The position numbers and the translations under genes were made by a program. A DNA stretch of 64,000 nucleotides from Candidatus Treponema caballi. Its GTDB lineage: Bacteria; Spirochaetota; Spirochaetia; Treponematales; Treponemataceae. The stretch spans positions 1 through 64,000 of the forward strand of contig JAGHRS010000051.1 of assembly GCA_018066285.1 (NCBI GenBank). Direction: 5' to 3'. Numbering within the stretch: position 1 is the stretch's first letter; each line of letters opens with the position of its first letter. Under the pieces are notes generated by a model that saw only the letters and a program-made list of their open reading frames with translations, searched no databases and was not told the DNA's origin. This document shows positions 50,598 through 60,057 of the stretch, piece after piece.

Positions 50598-52795
50598 CCG
50601 GAACGTACATTTCTGCCGCGACCGTACTTTGCTTCAGCCTCGCGTTCCTGCGCCTTTCTGTAGTTCTCCAGCTTTTCAGGAGAATAGAAGCCATCCTTCC
50701 AGTTGAATCTGTCTGTTTCAGGCAGGACGTCTCCCTTATACAGCGCTTTCGTAATGAAGCGGAAGTCGTTCTTGTTGACTTCTGTGCGTGAGAAATCAAG
50801 CAGGAAGTGCGTGAATCCCGCTTTCTGCATGCGCTGCATGTTGTCAATGATTGAGAACGGCGCTTCAGGCATAACGAATGAGCCGTCTTCTGTTGAAAGC
50901 GTCTTGAACACCTGTCCTTCCTTGTCGCGGAAGAACGAGAAGTCATAAGACTCAGGCAGCTGGAAACGCATACGGAACAGAGCCGGATACGCGAAAAGCG
51001 TTATCATGACGCGGCGGCGCTGATTGGGCTCGAACGTTGCCTCAAGGTTCTTTCTGGAGTTCTCGATTGGCGTAATGAGCGTATCTATGCCCTGATTCTC
51101 AAGCCAGGAGACCGCCCAGCGGTTGAACGCGTAGAGGTACGGTCCGCCGATAATCGTCGCTTTCTTTCCACGAAGCAGCCCGATGTGGGCCGGCGTGTTC
51201 GCCACAAAATTGTGGAAGCCGTCTTCAATGAGCGCATCAAGCGTTTTGGCCAGCTCAGGCTCACTGCCCTGCGGACAGAACGGATTGAGAGAGATGTAAA
51301 TCTGCCGTTTTGAATAAGGCAGCGTCACTTTGTTTTCAAGAAGGTCACGCCGGGTTTCGCTGTTGAGCTCCAGAATGACGCGGACCTGTCGCTCACCAAG
51401 AATGGCGAACATGTCTTTTACTGTTGAGACCTGCACATACAGACCGTCAGGAAAGTGCTGGAAGCCGTCTTTAGGCAGCGGTGTCAGATCCATGATTGGA
51501 AGGCGCTGGGAGCCCGGCTGCTTTCTGTACGCGGCAAGATCAGAAGGCAGAACGCGCTGGTAGCGCTTTGACATTGCCTTTGTCTGAAGCAGGTAAACAG
51601 GGTCGCCGACAGAGAAACCAGAAGGAATGTCAATCCAGCGCTCGTCTCCTGAGCCGCGCACCTGTCTTATCTTGTGGCTTTCACGGCCGCTGTCGTCTTT
51701 CTTGTGCAGACGGATTGAGTCGCCGATGTCAGGGTCGTAGCTGCCGCCTTTAAGAAGCGCGAACGGCGTGCGTACGGTTACTGATTTAGGAGCTTCAGGA
51801 TTTACGCCGTCTTCTTTCTGCGTATCAAGCAGTTTCATGTCATCCATACGGATTTTGTCTATCTTTCCAAGGTAAATGCCTGTACCGCCTGCCTGGTTAG
51901 GATTCAGGAAGTTCTCGGCTTTTCCGGAATCGTACCAGTAGCGTGTCTTTGCGCGGGCGAAGTCTGTTGAAAGCATGCGCTTTCCTGTTTCAATGGCGCC
52001 CTTCTTGTCTTCCTGCCAGTGATCAAGCACATAGCGGTAAGCGGCGGTAACACTGCCGACATACTCGGCGCTCTTCATGCGGCCTTCAATCTTGAATGAT
52101 TCAACACCTGCCTGAACGAGGGCCGGAATGCGGTCTATAAGCTGAAGGTCATGCGGTGAGAAGTAGTAACCTGAAACTTCCCTGCCTTCCTGATCTGCGT
52201 AATACAGGCGGCGGCAGGCCTGCGTACACATGCCGCGGTTTGCCGACTTTCCGCCGAGATAGCTTGAAAAGAGACAGAGGCCCGACTCGCTTACACAAAG
52301 CGCACCATGTACGAAAACCTCAAGCTCAGCGGATGAGTTGTTCTTTACTGCCTGAATTTCTTCAAGACCGAGTTCACGTGCCAGAACGACGCGCTTGAAA
52401 CCCTCGCGGCTCAGCAGGTTGACCGCGGCGGCACTGGCGCAGTTCATCTGGGTTGAAGCGTGCAGTTCAAGATTCGGGAAGAATTCCTGACACATGCGGA
52501 CGACGCCGAAATCCTGGACAATCAAGCCATCCGGATGGACAGCGTCGAGATACGCAAGGAAGCGGTAAAGCCGCTCTGTCTCCATTTCTTCTGCGACAGT
52601 ATTTACGGTAACGTATATTTTCTTTCCGCGCTTGTGGGCAGCCTCAACGGCGGCTTCAAACTGATTCCATGCAAAATTGGATGAGCGCATGCGGGCGTTA
52701 AAGCTTTTAAGGCCCATGTAAACGGCATCGGCGCCTTCACCGAATGCAGCATCAAGTGCTTCTATATTCCCGGCGGGAGCAAGTAATTCAGACAT
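50576..52795 (-). CDS. peptidase U32 family protein (RlhA/TrhP-type RNA hydroxylation)
   Basis: 739 aa. The N-terminal half is the U32 TIM-barrel-like domain: LLAPAGNIEALDAAFGEGADAVYMG at the start, LELHASTQMNCAS in the middle, and the signature EVFVHGALCVSESGLC. C167, C174, C190 and C194 are the conserved cysteines expected to hold an Fe-S cluster. The C-terminal half is the collagenase-like beta domain of the longer members. In E. coli, long U32 proteins RlhA and TrhP take part in hydroxylation of 23S rRNA or tRNA, so an RNA-modification role is more likely than proteolysis; which RNA cannot be told here. TATACT ends 6 nt before the ATG. Confidence 0.87.
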   Translation of the reverse strand: MSELLAPAGNIEALDAAFGEGADAVYMGLKSFNARMRSSNFAWNQFEAAVEAAHKRGKKIYVTVNTVAEEMETERLYRFLAYLDAVHPDGLIVQDFGVVRMCQEFFPNLELHASTQMNCASAAAVNLLSREGFKRVVLARELGLEEIQAVKNNSSAELEVFVHGALCVSESGLCLFSSYLGGKSANRGMCTQACRRLYYADQEGREVSGYYFSPHDLQLIDRIPALVQAGVESFKIEGRMKSAEYVGSVTAAYRYVLDHWQEDKKGAIETGKRMLSTDFARAKTRYWYDSGKAENFLNPNQAGGTGIYLGKIDKIRMDDMKLLDTQKEDGVNPEAPKSVTVRTPFALLKGGSYDPDIGDSIRLHKKDDSGRESHKIRQVRGSGDERWIDIPSGFSVGDPVYLLQTKAMSKRYQRVLPSDLAAYRKQPGSQRLPIMDLTPLPKDGFQHFPDGLYVQVSTVKDMFAILGERQVRVILELNSETRRDLLENKVTLPYSKRQIYISLNPFCPQGSEPELAKTLDALIEDGFHNFVANTPAHIGLLRGKKATIIGGPYLYAFNRWAVSWLENQGIDTLITPIENSRKNLEATFEPNQRRRVMITLFAYPALFRMRFQLPESYDFSFFRDKEGQVFKTLSTEDGSFVMPEAPFSIIDNMQRMQKAGFTHFLLDFSRTEVNKNDFRFITKALYKGDVLPETDRFNWKDGFYSPEKLENYRKAQEREAEAKYGRGRNVRSGKNRGRR

Positions 52796-52807
52796 ATTTT
52801 CAGTATA
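52796..52807 (-). promoter_or_regulatory. -10 element adjoining start codon (U32 gene)
   Basis: TATACT (52807-52802) is followed by 6 nt and ATG 52795. No Shine-Dalgarno sequence is present and the -35 is weak. It predicts a leaderless transcript. Confidence 0.5.
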
Positions 52808-52850
52808 CAGAAAAGCGGGCGTGCTTGCTAGTCACGAAAAAAGGAAGGTT

Positions 52851-52952
52851 ATGAAGAAAAAAAGCTGGAAATTCTTCTCTTTTTTGAAATTTCCTGCATC
52901 TGACATCGTAAGTATATATGAAAGCAATCAAATGAAAGAGGAGATTATATGA
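52851..52952 (+). CDS. 33-aa small protein or leader peptide upstream of lipoprotein gene
   Basis: A short frame (KKKSWKFFSFLKFPASDIV, ending MKEEII) begins at ATG 52851, with AAGGA 5 nt upstream, and its TGA overlaps the ATG of the following lipoprotein gene as ATGA. The basic, aromatic N-terminus is not a standard signal peptide. The exact coupling overlap argues that it is translated. It could be a small membrane-associated protein or only a device to couple translation. Confidence 0.4.
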   Translation: MKKKSWKFFSFLKFPASDIVSIYESNQMKEEII

Positions 52953-54010
52953 ACAGTAACAAATTCCATACGACAGGAATCAGACTTTTGGCAGCACTTG
53001 CGCTGACCGTTATTACAATTGCCTGCGCAACATCATTTTCATGTCATTTAAGCCCCGAAGGAATAACCGTTCTTGGAGGTTCATACGACTGCCCCAAACT
53101 GGTAGACTTCAGTATAGAAGGGAAAAACGAACTGAAAATGACTTTTTCCCAGGAAATATCTTTTTCAGAGATACGCATCTGCGATTCTGAAACAACACCT
53201 GAAGAATTCGCAGGAATTGTTTCTCTGCCGGATGCAACATCAGTTACAGCAACAGAGAATGGAAATGTTTCTTATGACATGACCTTTAACGAAGGCTTTG
53301 ACTGCGGAACAATCTATAAGCTGTATGCTGTCGTTGAAGATACCTATGGAAACTCACTTTCGTTCTCCTCTGACTTCTGTGGCTATAATGACAATCTGCC
53401 ACACATTGCACTGAGTGAAGTACGTACAGAATATTCAAAGCCAAAGCCGGAATATATCGAGTTGTACATTCTCGGGGATGGAAATCTGGGCGGTATGCTG
53501 ATGGAGGTATTCTACAGTTCAAAAAAAACGTGTTTCACTTTCCCTCCAGTGGATGTTCACCAGGGAGACTACATTGTGCTTCACATGCGCACTGTGGAAG
53601 CAGGTTCCATTGACGAAACTGATGACACCGCCCTTTCAACAGCTGCAGACTCATGCCCGCAGGCACGCGACTTCTGGGTTCCATCAGACACAAAGACACT
53701 CGGAAAGACCGGCGTCATCATCCTACGGGAACGCGAGAACGGGCCGCTTGTTGATGCCCTGCTGTTCGCAGAATCAAGTAAGACATCATGGCCCAATGAA
53801 AGCATGAAGACTGCTGCCCGGAATGCGCATCTGTCCGGGATATGGACAGATGGCGAAGATCCTTCTGACGCCGTCTGCTCTGATAAGTGCACGGGAACAC
53901 GTACACTTTCACGGCAGAATTTTTCAGCTGAAGGCGCTTCCTCCTGGATTGTCGTAGCTACAAGCTCAGCAACACCAGGCGCAGAAAACTCATCCCGACC
54001 GGCACAGTAA
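52949..54010 (+). CDS. lipoprotein with lamin-tail-like domain
   Basis: 353 aa; GAGGAG precedes the ATG. The signal peptide (GIRLLAALALTVITIAC) ends in a relaxed lipobox, with C26 likely lipidated; a second candidate is the Cys in TSFSC. Residues about 45-145 form an Ig-like beta domain (FSIEGKNELKMTFSQEISFS). Residues about 148-300 look like an LTD (lamin-tail) domain: IALSEVRTEYSKPKPEYIEL, then GGMLMEVFYSSKKTCFTFP and QGDYIVLHMR. LTD domains are found on many exported bacterial proteins, often linked to nucleases or surface adhesion. Expected on the outer or inner membrane, facing the periplasm or outside. Confidence 0.7.
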   Translation: MNSNKFHTTGIRLLAALALTVITIACATSFSCHLSPEGITVLGGSYDCPKLVDFSIEGKNELKMTFSQEISFSEIRICDSETTPEEFAGIVSLPDATSVTATENGNVSYDMTFNEGFDCGTIYKLYAVVEDTYGNSLSFSSDFCGYNDNLPHIALSEVRTEYSKPKPEYIELYILGDGNLGGMLMEVFYSSKKTCFTFPPVDVHQGDYIVLHMRTVEAGSIDETDDTALSTAADSCPQARDFWVPSDTKTLGKTGVIILRERENGPLVDALLFAESSKTSWPNESMKTAARNAHLSGIWTDGEDPSDAVCSDKCTGTRTLSRQNFSAEGASSWIVVATSSATPGAENSSRPAQ

Positions 54011-54046
54011 CGTAGAAAGCGCTTTCCAAACCAACCGTATTTCCGC

Positions 54047-54058
54047 TATAGTGTGGAC
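54047..54058 (+). promoter_or_regulatory. -10 element adjoining start codon (54059 gene)
   Basis: TATAGT (54047-54052) is followed by 6 nt and ATG 54059; TTTCCA lies 18 bp upstream as a weak -35. The expected +1 is the A of ATG. Confidence 0.5.
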
Positions 54059-54475
54059 ATGGCTTTTACGTTTCACAAATTAGAACTTTATGAAGATCTG
54101 CGCTTTTCCAAAACAGAAGGACCGCATGTCATGACATCAGAGACTATGTCAAAGGCTGTCTGTAAAGTCACACCACGCGACATGGAACCGGTTTTTGAAG
54201 ATTACCTCACTGGAGAAGACTGGTGCGGCTACGGATTCATTCCAGGAGACGAAAGCCCTGATCTGCCTGTCCCAGACGCTGTCATTCCAGCCGGAACATA
54301 TCTTTTCATGCAGGATGACTGGAAAGAAGACGAAAAAGACCTGCTTTTAAAAGCATCAGAAGCCCTCTCTCTGGAGGGCATCTGGCGGGAACAGCCGCTT
54401 GAAGAAACTGTGTATATACGGAAGATTTCAGAAGGAAGCCGAACGGTCTTCCAGCTGTTCAGACGTTTTATCTGA
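54059..54475 (+). CDS. hypothetical acidic protein (138 aa)
   Basis: 138 aa from ATG 54059; an in-frame GTG two codons earlier overlaps the -10 region and is not needed. No signal peptide or membrane segment. The protein is acidic, with a repeated pattern of D, E and aromatic residues (EDYLTGEDWCGYGFIPGDES, later MQDDWKEDEKDLLLKASEAL). Family not recognised. It ends 6 nt from the convergent DUF2259-like gene. The promoter sits directly on the start codon, so it is probably transcribed independently of the lipoprotein gene before it. Confidence 0.65.
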   Translation: MAFTFHKLELYEDLRFSKTEGPHVMTSETMSKAVCKVTPRDMEPVFEDYLTGEDWCGYGFIPGDESPDLPVPDAVIPAGTYLFMQDDWKEDEKDLLLKASEALSLEGIWREQPLEETVYIRKISEGSRTVFQLFRRFI

Positions 54476-54481
54476 TATCAG

Positions 54482-55189
54482 TCAGTCAATCTTGAACGTT
54501 TCAACCATGTAGCGTACGGAAGGCGCAGCATTTTCCTCGCTGAGCTTTTCCACTACAACGACAAAACGTTTTCCGGCATCATCGCACATGATTTTATCGA
54601 TCGCATAGCCGGATACTCCCTTGCGCTTTACATCTGGCGAACCGGCAACAAACTTTGCCAGCTGTTTGCCATTCGCGTCTTTCTTTTCAATATTGATATA
54701 GAAGGAAGAAACTGCCGCATCACCTGTTCCCTGAACAAAAGGAACGAGAGTAAACGTATAGGTGCAGAGGTTGCCCTCTTCTGAATGCTCGTAATCACTG
54801 AAGGTTATTGGAGCCGTTGCATCCTTCTTTTCATCTGTCCTCATAAACAGAGTATTCATGATGCCGGCAGGAGCAGCATTCCATTTTGAAAGCCATGCAT
54901 CGTTCTTCTGCAGGAGAGCATCGTAAATCTCACGACCTCCTTTTCCGGCAGTTACAGAAGATGGCTGTGTCCTGAAGATTCCAGAAGGGACAAACTCGTT
55001 GCTGTCAATATCAACCGCATACAGTTCGGCATATCCCTGGAATGTTTTGTCTGTTATTCCATACTGTCCGAAAATATAGGTTTTTCCGTCTGCAGAAAAG
55101 CCGATGTCGTCGAAAGCCGCAACATCACCTGCATAAAGAAGAGCTGCACAAAGTACAGCAAGTATAATCAGCAAACCTCGCTTCATCAT
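54482..55189 (-). CDS. predicted secreted protein, DUF2259-like
   Basis: 235 aa with a signal peptide (KRGLLIILAVLCAALLYA, cleavage before GDVAAF). The mature start DIGFSADGKTYIFGQYGITD is the hallmark that I associate with DUF2259, a family of predicted secreted proteins in spirochaetes. The rest is beta-rich (YAELYAVDIDSNEFVPSGIF, later FSDYEHSEEGNLCTYTFTLV). GGAG precedes the ATG. Periplasmic; role unknown. Divergent from the membrane-protein gene at 55278. Confidence 0.6.
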   Translation of the reverse strand: MMKRGLLIILAVLCAALLYAGDVAAFDDIGFSADGKTYIFGQYGITDKTFQGYAELYAVDIDSNEFVPSGIFRTQPSSVTAGKGGREIYDALLQKNDAWLSKWNAAPAGIMNTLFMRTDEKKDATAPITFSDYEHSEEGNLCTYTFTLVPFVQGTGDAAVSSFYINIEKKDANGKQLAKFVAGSPDVKRKGVSGYAIDKIMCDDAGKRFVVVVEKLSEENAAPSVRYMVETFKID

Positions 55190-55242
55190 ACCACTCCGTA
55201 AATATTACTCTACGTTAATTATCGGGATTCGCGACCTTACGC

Positions 55243-55277
55243 TTTACATAAATTTATCTAGCCTGTATCTTAGAAGC
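55243..55277 (+). promoter_or_regulatory. promoter adjoining start codon (55278 gene)
   Basis: TTTACA (55243-55248), a 17-bp spacer and TATCTT (55266-55271) are followed by 6 nt and ATG 55278, with no Shine-Dalgarno sequence. Confidence 0.5.
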
Positions 55278-56084
55278 ATGACGTTAAATGCGCGAAACCG
55301 CCTGTTTAAGATTCTGTTCATCATTTCATCATCCGTTCTGGGGCTGCTCCTTCTGACAGCCATTCTCCGGATGATATTTGGAAAACCCGTTTCCCTTCCC
55401 GACTTTGATTTTTCAGCTATTACCGGTGTTGGGTCCTTTCTCTTTACGTCAATGCCCTATGCAGCGTTGTTCTCAACAATCTGCATCTCAATTTACGCAC
55501 CGATTGTAAGTTTTCTGGTACGCTATTCATTTGAAAAAACACAATCTGCAGAAATTGTCTATTTCTCGGTTTTCATCATCGGCTGTCTGTGCGAGATTTT
55601 CAGTCTTGCCATACCGGTTTTTTCTCTGTGGGACAGTTATTCCTATCTTCTGCTTTTCATCGGGCGGGGCGCTTTTGCCGGACGGCTTCTTACGCTGTTC
55701 AGCTTCCTTTTTGCCGCACTTTTCTCTCAGGAAAGCCAAGCTCAGGAAGCTGACAGAAACGTCATCATCACCATCTTCCTTGCTGTTCTGTTTGCCGCAA
55801 TCATTCCCGTTGATACGCGGACCATTTCTGATGCAATGATGGTGAAAACAGGTTTCAGTACGACTTTTTCAGCGGCAAAGATAGCGCTTACCGTCATCAC
55901 TTTTTTCACGTTTTTTTTCACTGACAGAAAAATGACAGGCATTGGATACCTGCTTCTGTATGGTGGCTATGCAGTCCTCATTACAGGTTCATCAGTCTTC
56001 ACCATACTTCTTGGCGGTTTCATGATTGTCACAGGCTCAAAAATCTACCTGAACGAAATCCATACGTATTATCTGTGGAAGTAA
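55278..56084 (+). CDS. polytopic membrane protein (hypothetical)
   Basis: 268 aa with seven or so hydrophobic helices: about 10-33, 48-75, 92-112, 116-140, 158-175, 195-212 and 220-250. No signature of a known transporter or enzyme was recognised. Short, weakly charged loops, with arginines clustered on the inside. It overlaps the convergent kinase gene by 16 nt at its 3' end. The predicted promoter lies directly at the start codon. Conserved-looking composition and codon use suggest a real gene; its function is open. Confidence 0.75.
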   Translation: MTLNARNRLFKILFIISSSVLGLLLLTAILRMIFGKPVSLPDFDFSAITGVGSFLFTSMPYAALFSTICISIYAPIVSFLVRYSFEKTQSAEIVYFSVFIIGCLCEIFSLAIPVFSLWDSYSYLLLFIGRGAFAGRLLTLFSFLFAALFSQESQAQEADRNVIITIFLAVLFAAIIPVDTRTISDAMMVKTGFSTTFSAAKIALTVITFFTFFFTDRKMTGIGYLLLYGGYAVLITGSSVFTILLGGFMIVTGSKIYLNEIHTYYLWK

Positions 56085-56647
56085 AACTCCGCAATTCCAG
56101 CAATCACAATCGGAATATACAGGTTATCAAAGTCCTGGAGAGGCAGTAGTTCTATTCCGGTACATACCGCTGCAAGTATAAGCGCACAGGTAACGTCTCC
56201 GGTAATAAGAAGCGTCACAGTATACACAGCCCCGAAACAGGCAAGGCTGCCGGCTGCTGTTTTTCCATGCGTAAACGGAATCGGACAGCGGCCTATGCAT
56301 TTTCCTACAAGACTTGCAAGGCCATCTCCGAAAGCGAGTGCATAAATTCCCAATGATGCAGACCGATATGGAAATGCAAGAGATGTAATGATGACTCCAA
56401 GCGCCATGGTGACGGGTCCCATGACAAAGCTGCCTTCATCACGCTCACGCGCAGCCAGTTCTATCAGACCGGAAATAACAGGCAGTCTGATTCCACGCTG
56501 ACGCAAACCTTCTGCAACAAAATAAAAAAGCAGGACAAGGCTTAAGAAAAAAATTGTATACTCTTTATTCCAGGCAAGAAAAAAGGGAACCAGACCAGCG
56601 CACAGATGAATGGATTTACGGACAAGTTCCTTTAAGACAGTTTTCAT
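56069..56647 (-). CDS. polyprenol/diacylglycerol kinase-like membrane protein (SEC59/DGK1/VTE5 family)
   Basis: 192 aa with about six membrane helices. VRKSIHLCAGLVPFFLAW is the conserved RKxxH opening, and ALAFGDGLASLVGKCIG followed by FTHGKTAAGSLACF is the family's CTP-binding signature. Relatives phosphorylate dolichol, phytol or diacylglycerol with CTP; phosphatidate cytidylyltransferases share the fold. Here it may recycle an isoprenoid or lipid alcohol at the inner membrane. It starts 3 nt after the FlcA-like gene stops, so the two share a transcript, and its end overlaps the convergent gene. Confidence 0.8.
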   Translation of the reverse strand: MKTVLKELVRKSIHLCAGLVPFFLAWNKEYTIFFLSLVLLFYFVAEGLRQRGIRLPVISGLIELAARERDEGSFVMGPVTMALGVIITSLAFPYRSASLGIYALAFGDGLASLVGKCIGRCPIPFTHGKTAAGSLACFGAVYTVTLLITGDVTCALILAAVCTGIELLPLQDFDNLYIPIVIAGIAEFYFHR

Positions 56648-56649
56648 CT

Positions 56650-59600
56650 TTATTCATCAGCCTGCCGGAGCATAAGTTCATCTGTAAGGACACGTGATAA
56701 TTCAGGATAGAACTCAGGTTCATACTTACTGCCGGGAACAGTCAGATACTTAAGGTTCATCTCAGCAAGGTTACTGCCAGCAAGACGGGTGTATGTCTCC
56801 GGATTACGATGAAGTGCATCATAGGCCTGGATTGAGTTTGAGAACTGTGAAATAGCCTCTGCATTCTTTCTGCTGTCACTTGTCTGATCTGCTATCTGAG
56901 ACAATGCAACACCGAGGTTATTCGTTGCTTTCATATATAATGTGAAAAGATCTTCCTGGTCGATATCCTGGACACGAGTCAGAGATATATCTGCACGCTG
57001 GATTTCCAGATCGAGCTCATCAAGCAGTTTCTCATAATAGCCTGCCGCCGCAGCTGTACTGTTACGGAAAGCGAGCGTGTTACCAAGGGCAAAGAGCGCA
57101 TTCTTTTCAGACGGCTTGTCGGTGATGACCTTGATGAAAGAACCGAGAGCTTCGCTGTAGTTACCGTTAGCGTACTGTATCCATCCGACACGGTATCTGA
57201 TTGAAGGCGTATCATTCATATTATTGATTGCTGACTCGTAATTGCGGAGGGCAGCATCATAATCACCGGAAAGGAAGTAATCTATATCTGCCATATCAGC
57301 ATACAGAAGACCTACGTTTTCATCCGGTACGAGTGCATTATTCTTCTTTTCATACTCGAACAGAGTAAGGCCTTCCGCATACATTGCCTCTGCATCAATG
57401 TACTTCTTGTTACTCGTATAAATCTCGCCAAGCAGACGGTAAGTATTGATGTTCTTGAGCGTCCTGCTGTGTGACTTTTTTGATGCTGAATCAAACAGTT
57501 CCAATGCGCGGGTCAGAACCGTCACAGCAGAATCCGGGTTTGCAGTTTCAACAAAGTAACGTCCGTAATTGTATACTGCTTCCGGATATGATTCCATGTC
57601 ACCAGAAGCTTCACATGACTTGATTGCTATTTCAAGCAGATCGCGTACATCCTCAATGTATGCACGCAGGTATTCGTTCTTTGGAGACAGGTAGCCGAAC
57701 ATCTTGTCGAGCATGTATCCGGCAAGCTCAACCTGATCCTTGTTCTCCATGACCTGCTTTTTCTGCATTCTCGGATAGAAGTAACTCTTGAGCTCAAGTA
57801 CGCGCGGAATCTGATCAGTACGAATGTAATAACGCAGCATACGAGAAAGGGACAAATTCGTCTGTCCATGGACATGCATCAGATCCTCATAGGCATACCG
57901 TGCATCATCAAACTTCGCAGAATCACTGTTGGTTGCCCACTCAAGGAAGATATCTCCAAGCAAGAGCATTCCTTCAGGATTATCTATATGATAATCCAGG
58001 ATTTCACGACGGACAACTTCTTCTGCACGTTGATAGTTTGCCCGGTCATACAGTTCCATATTTGCATACTCAAGACCAGCTGTCTTGTCATGTTCAAACC
58101 TGTTGAGCAGCCGCTGATAAATGCCTGCAGAACGGTCATACTGACGCGCATCCCTGTAGCTGCGGGCATAATTGAAATACCACTTCTTCTTGGCTTTATA
58201 CGAAACTGCTTCGTTAAACTTCTGCTCTGACTGTGGATACATTCCATTGCTGATAAGTTCATATCCTTCTTTATACAGAAGTTCAGCCTTGACTGGTGTC
58301 ACAACAAACTTTGCGATAAGCCAGCCAAACAGCGTACAAAGCAGCAGACTGACGAAACTTGCAATAGCAATAGGGATAATCTTGTTACGCAGCTGATAAG
58401 AGAGGGACTGTTTGTAAGCCTCATATTCGGCAGCGGTGCGCTTTTCATAATTAACCGGAACCGGCAGTGAAATATCGAGCAGTTTTTCAAGATGAGCTGA
58501 CAGCTGTCGGGCAGGTATCTTCTTTATAACCTTGTGGATGACCTCCATGACTGCGTCATCAGTAAACTCGTTTTTAACAATCATGTCCTGCAGGGCAATG
58601 CGGACATTCAATGGATAATAATCAAGGTTTTCAAGGAAAGTCTTATACTCGGAATCAGTCAGTTCCGTTTTCAGAGGCGGCGGTTCATCTTTCTGTTTGT
58701 TGCTGGTTGCCTTTGTTTCTGTTTTTGCAGGACCTGCATCCTGCGGAATCATATCGAAATCGGAGAACCCAGGGATGGCAAAATCATCATCGGAGGAAGC
58801 AGATTCAGAATCACCAGAACCAGGCTCCGTGGAGAAATCCATGGAATCGAGACCATCAACAGGAGGCAGGTCAAAACTGTCTGATCCCTCTGTGCCGCCG
58901 TCACCGCCAAGATCAAAATCAGGCATACTGAAGTCTGTATCTCCACCAGCATCAAAAGAAGGCGCCGGGGTATCATCCAGATCAGGCATATCTGCTGTAT
59001 CTGTTGATTCTGCAGCATCTGATGTGCCGAAAGTGTCATCAAGTGCAAAATCGTCCAGACCGGCATCTTCGAGTTCTGCGACATCATCAAGAGAGGCAGG
59101 TTCTTCAAAGCCTGGAACGTCATCATCAGCTGTAAGTTCAGCAGGTTCTGCTGCAGCGGTATCATCCGTTGAAAAATCAAATTCACCCATACCTGCAAAA
59201 GGATCATCACTTTCTGCAGGACCTTCGTTCATTGACGGAGGAAGATCATCATTCATATCCAGAATCTGGGTATCATCTGAAATTGCGAACTCGTCATCAA
59301 GCGGAGAGGCAGCTGGTGACGCATCTGCCTGTTCAAAGTCAGAAAATACATCCATATCTGCTGCAGGCTCAAGAGAATCTGCACTTGCTACATCATCTGC
59401 ATTGAAAGAGAAGTCATCAAATCCACCTGTTGCGTCTGCTGCAGGTTCGATATCTGCGACAGGAGGCTCATCAAAAGAAATGTCAGCAAACGGATCTGCT
59501 GCTGCCGGCTCTTCAGCTGTCAGTTCTTCTGCGGGAGGAACTTCAGGCGCAGTAAGGTCGTCTATTGCAGGATCTGAGAAAAGGTCTGCGGTATCAGCTT

Positions 59601-60057
59601 CGAAATCAGCGAGGGCATCAAGCGTGCCGTCGGATGAGCCAAAACTGCTTATATCACCGAAAATGTCGTCATCGAGAGAGGGGATGCTGCTGTCGGATGC
59701 AGTATCGGGAACGGCTTCCGGAATTGCTTCAGAAACAGGGTCTGAAACTGCGGGTTCAAGATCTGGGGAAGATGGCTGGGATGTCTGGTCTCCAAGTGCA
59801 TTTGCAAGGAGTGCATCAATATCAATTTCTTCGTCTGCGTCTGCTGCAGCATCTGCTGCTCCACCAGTGGAATCTGGTGCAACGTCGCCTTCCTGAGGCA
59901 GTCCGAACAGGAACTGACCTGAATCATCTGCTTCAGAGGCGTTTTCTGGGAACGTGACGCGAGGAAGGGCTTCTCCCTTCGCTTTCCTTCTTTCAGGCTC
60001 GTTTCCCAACTGTAAGATATCTTCGCTGAACTTTTTCAGCTGGTTTAATCCCGGCAT
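56650..60057 (-). CDS. flcA: periplasmic flagellar collar protein FlcA-like (TPR)
   Basis: 1135 aa. The start MPGLNQLKKFSEDILQLGNE is the opening that I associate with spirochaetal FlcA. Residues about 60-430 are a low-complexity acidic region dominated by D, A, S, P and E. One membrane helix lies at about 560-583 (IPIAIASFVSLLLCTLFGW). From about 590 to 1110 run tandem TPR-like helical repeats (YFNYARSYRDARQYDRSAGI, YRVGWIQYANGNYSEALGSF). In Borrelia the TPR protein FlcA builds the periplasmic collar of the flagellar motor; the same cytosol-helix-periplasm plan is seen here. A generic TPR membrane protein is the fallback. Its promoter abuts the start codon. Confidence 0.68.
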   Translation of the reverse strand: MPGLNQLKKFSEDILQLGNEPERRKAKGEALPRVTFPENASEADDSGQFLFGLPQEGDVAPDSTGGAADAAADADEEIDIDALLANALGDQTSQPSSPDLEPAVSDPVSEAIPEAVPDTASDSSIPSLDDDIFGDISSFGSSDGTLDALADFEADTADLFSDPAIDDLTAPEVPPAEELTAEEPAAADPFADISFDEPPVADIEPAADATGGFDDFSFNADDVASADSLEPAADMDVFSDFEQADASPAASPLDDEFAISDDTQILDMNDDLPPSMNEGPAESDDPFAGMGEFDFSTDDTAAAEPAELTADDDVPGFEEPASLDDVAELEDAGLDDFALDDTFGTSDAAESTDTADMPDLDDTPAPSFDAGGDTDFSMPDFDLGGDGGTEGSDSFDLPPVDGLDSMDFSTEPGSGDSESASSDDDFAIPGFSDFDMIPQDAGPAKTETKATSNKQKDEPPPLKTELTDSEYKTFLENLDYYPLNVRIALQDMIVKNEFTDDAVMEVIHKVIKKIPARQLSAHLEKLLDISLPVPVNYEKRTAAEYEAYKQSLSYQLRNKIIPIAIASFVSLLLCTLFGWLIAKFVVTPVKAELLYKEGYELISNGMYPQSEQKFNEAVSYKAKKKWYFNYARSYRDARQYDRSAGIYQRLLNRFEHDKTAGLEYANMELYDRANYQRAEEVVRREILDYHIDNPEGMLLLGDIFLEWATNSDSAKFDDARYAYEDLMHVHGQTNLSLSRMLRYYIRTDQIPRVLELKSYFYPRMQKKQVMENKDQVELAGYMLDKMFGYLSPKNEYLRAYIEDVRDLLEIAIKSCEASGDMESYPEAVYNYGRYFVETANPDSAVTVLTRALELFDSASKKSHSRTLKNINTYRLLGEIYTSNKKYIDAEAMYAEGLTLFEYEKKNNALVPDENVGLLYADMADIDYFLSGDYDAALRNYESAINNMNDTPSIRYRVGWIQYANGNYSEALGSFIKVITDKPSEKNALFALGNTLAFRNSTAAAAGYYEKLLDELDLEIQRADISLTRVQDIDQEDLFTLYMKATNNLGVALSQIADQTSDSRKNAEAISQFSNSIQAYDALHRNPETYTRLAGSNLAEMNLKYLTVPGSKYEPEFYPELSRVLTDELMLRQADE

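Noticed and set aside
58697-59896. 399-aa plus-strand frame opposite the acidic part of flcA
   Set aside because: Ser/Ala/Gly-rich translation that mirrors the biased D/A/S/E codons of flcA on the other strand; no start signals.
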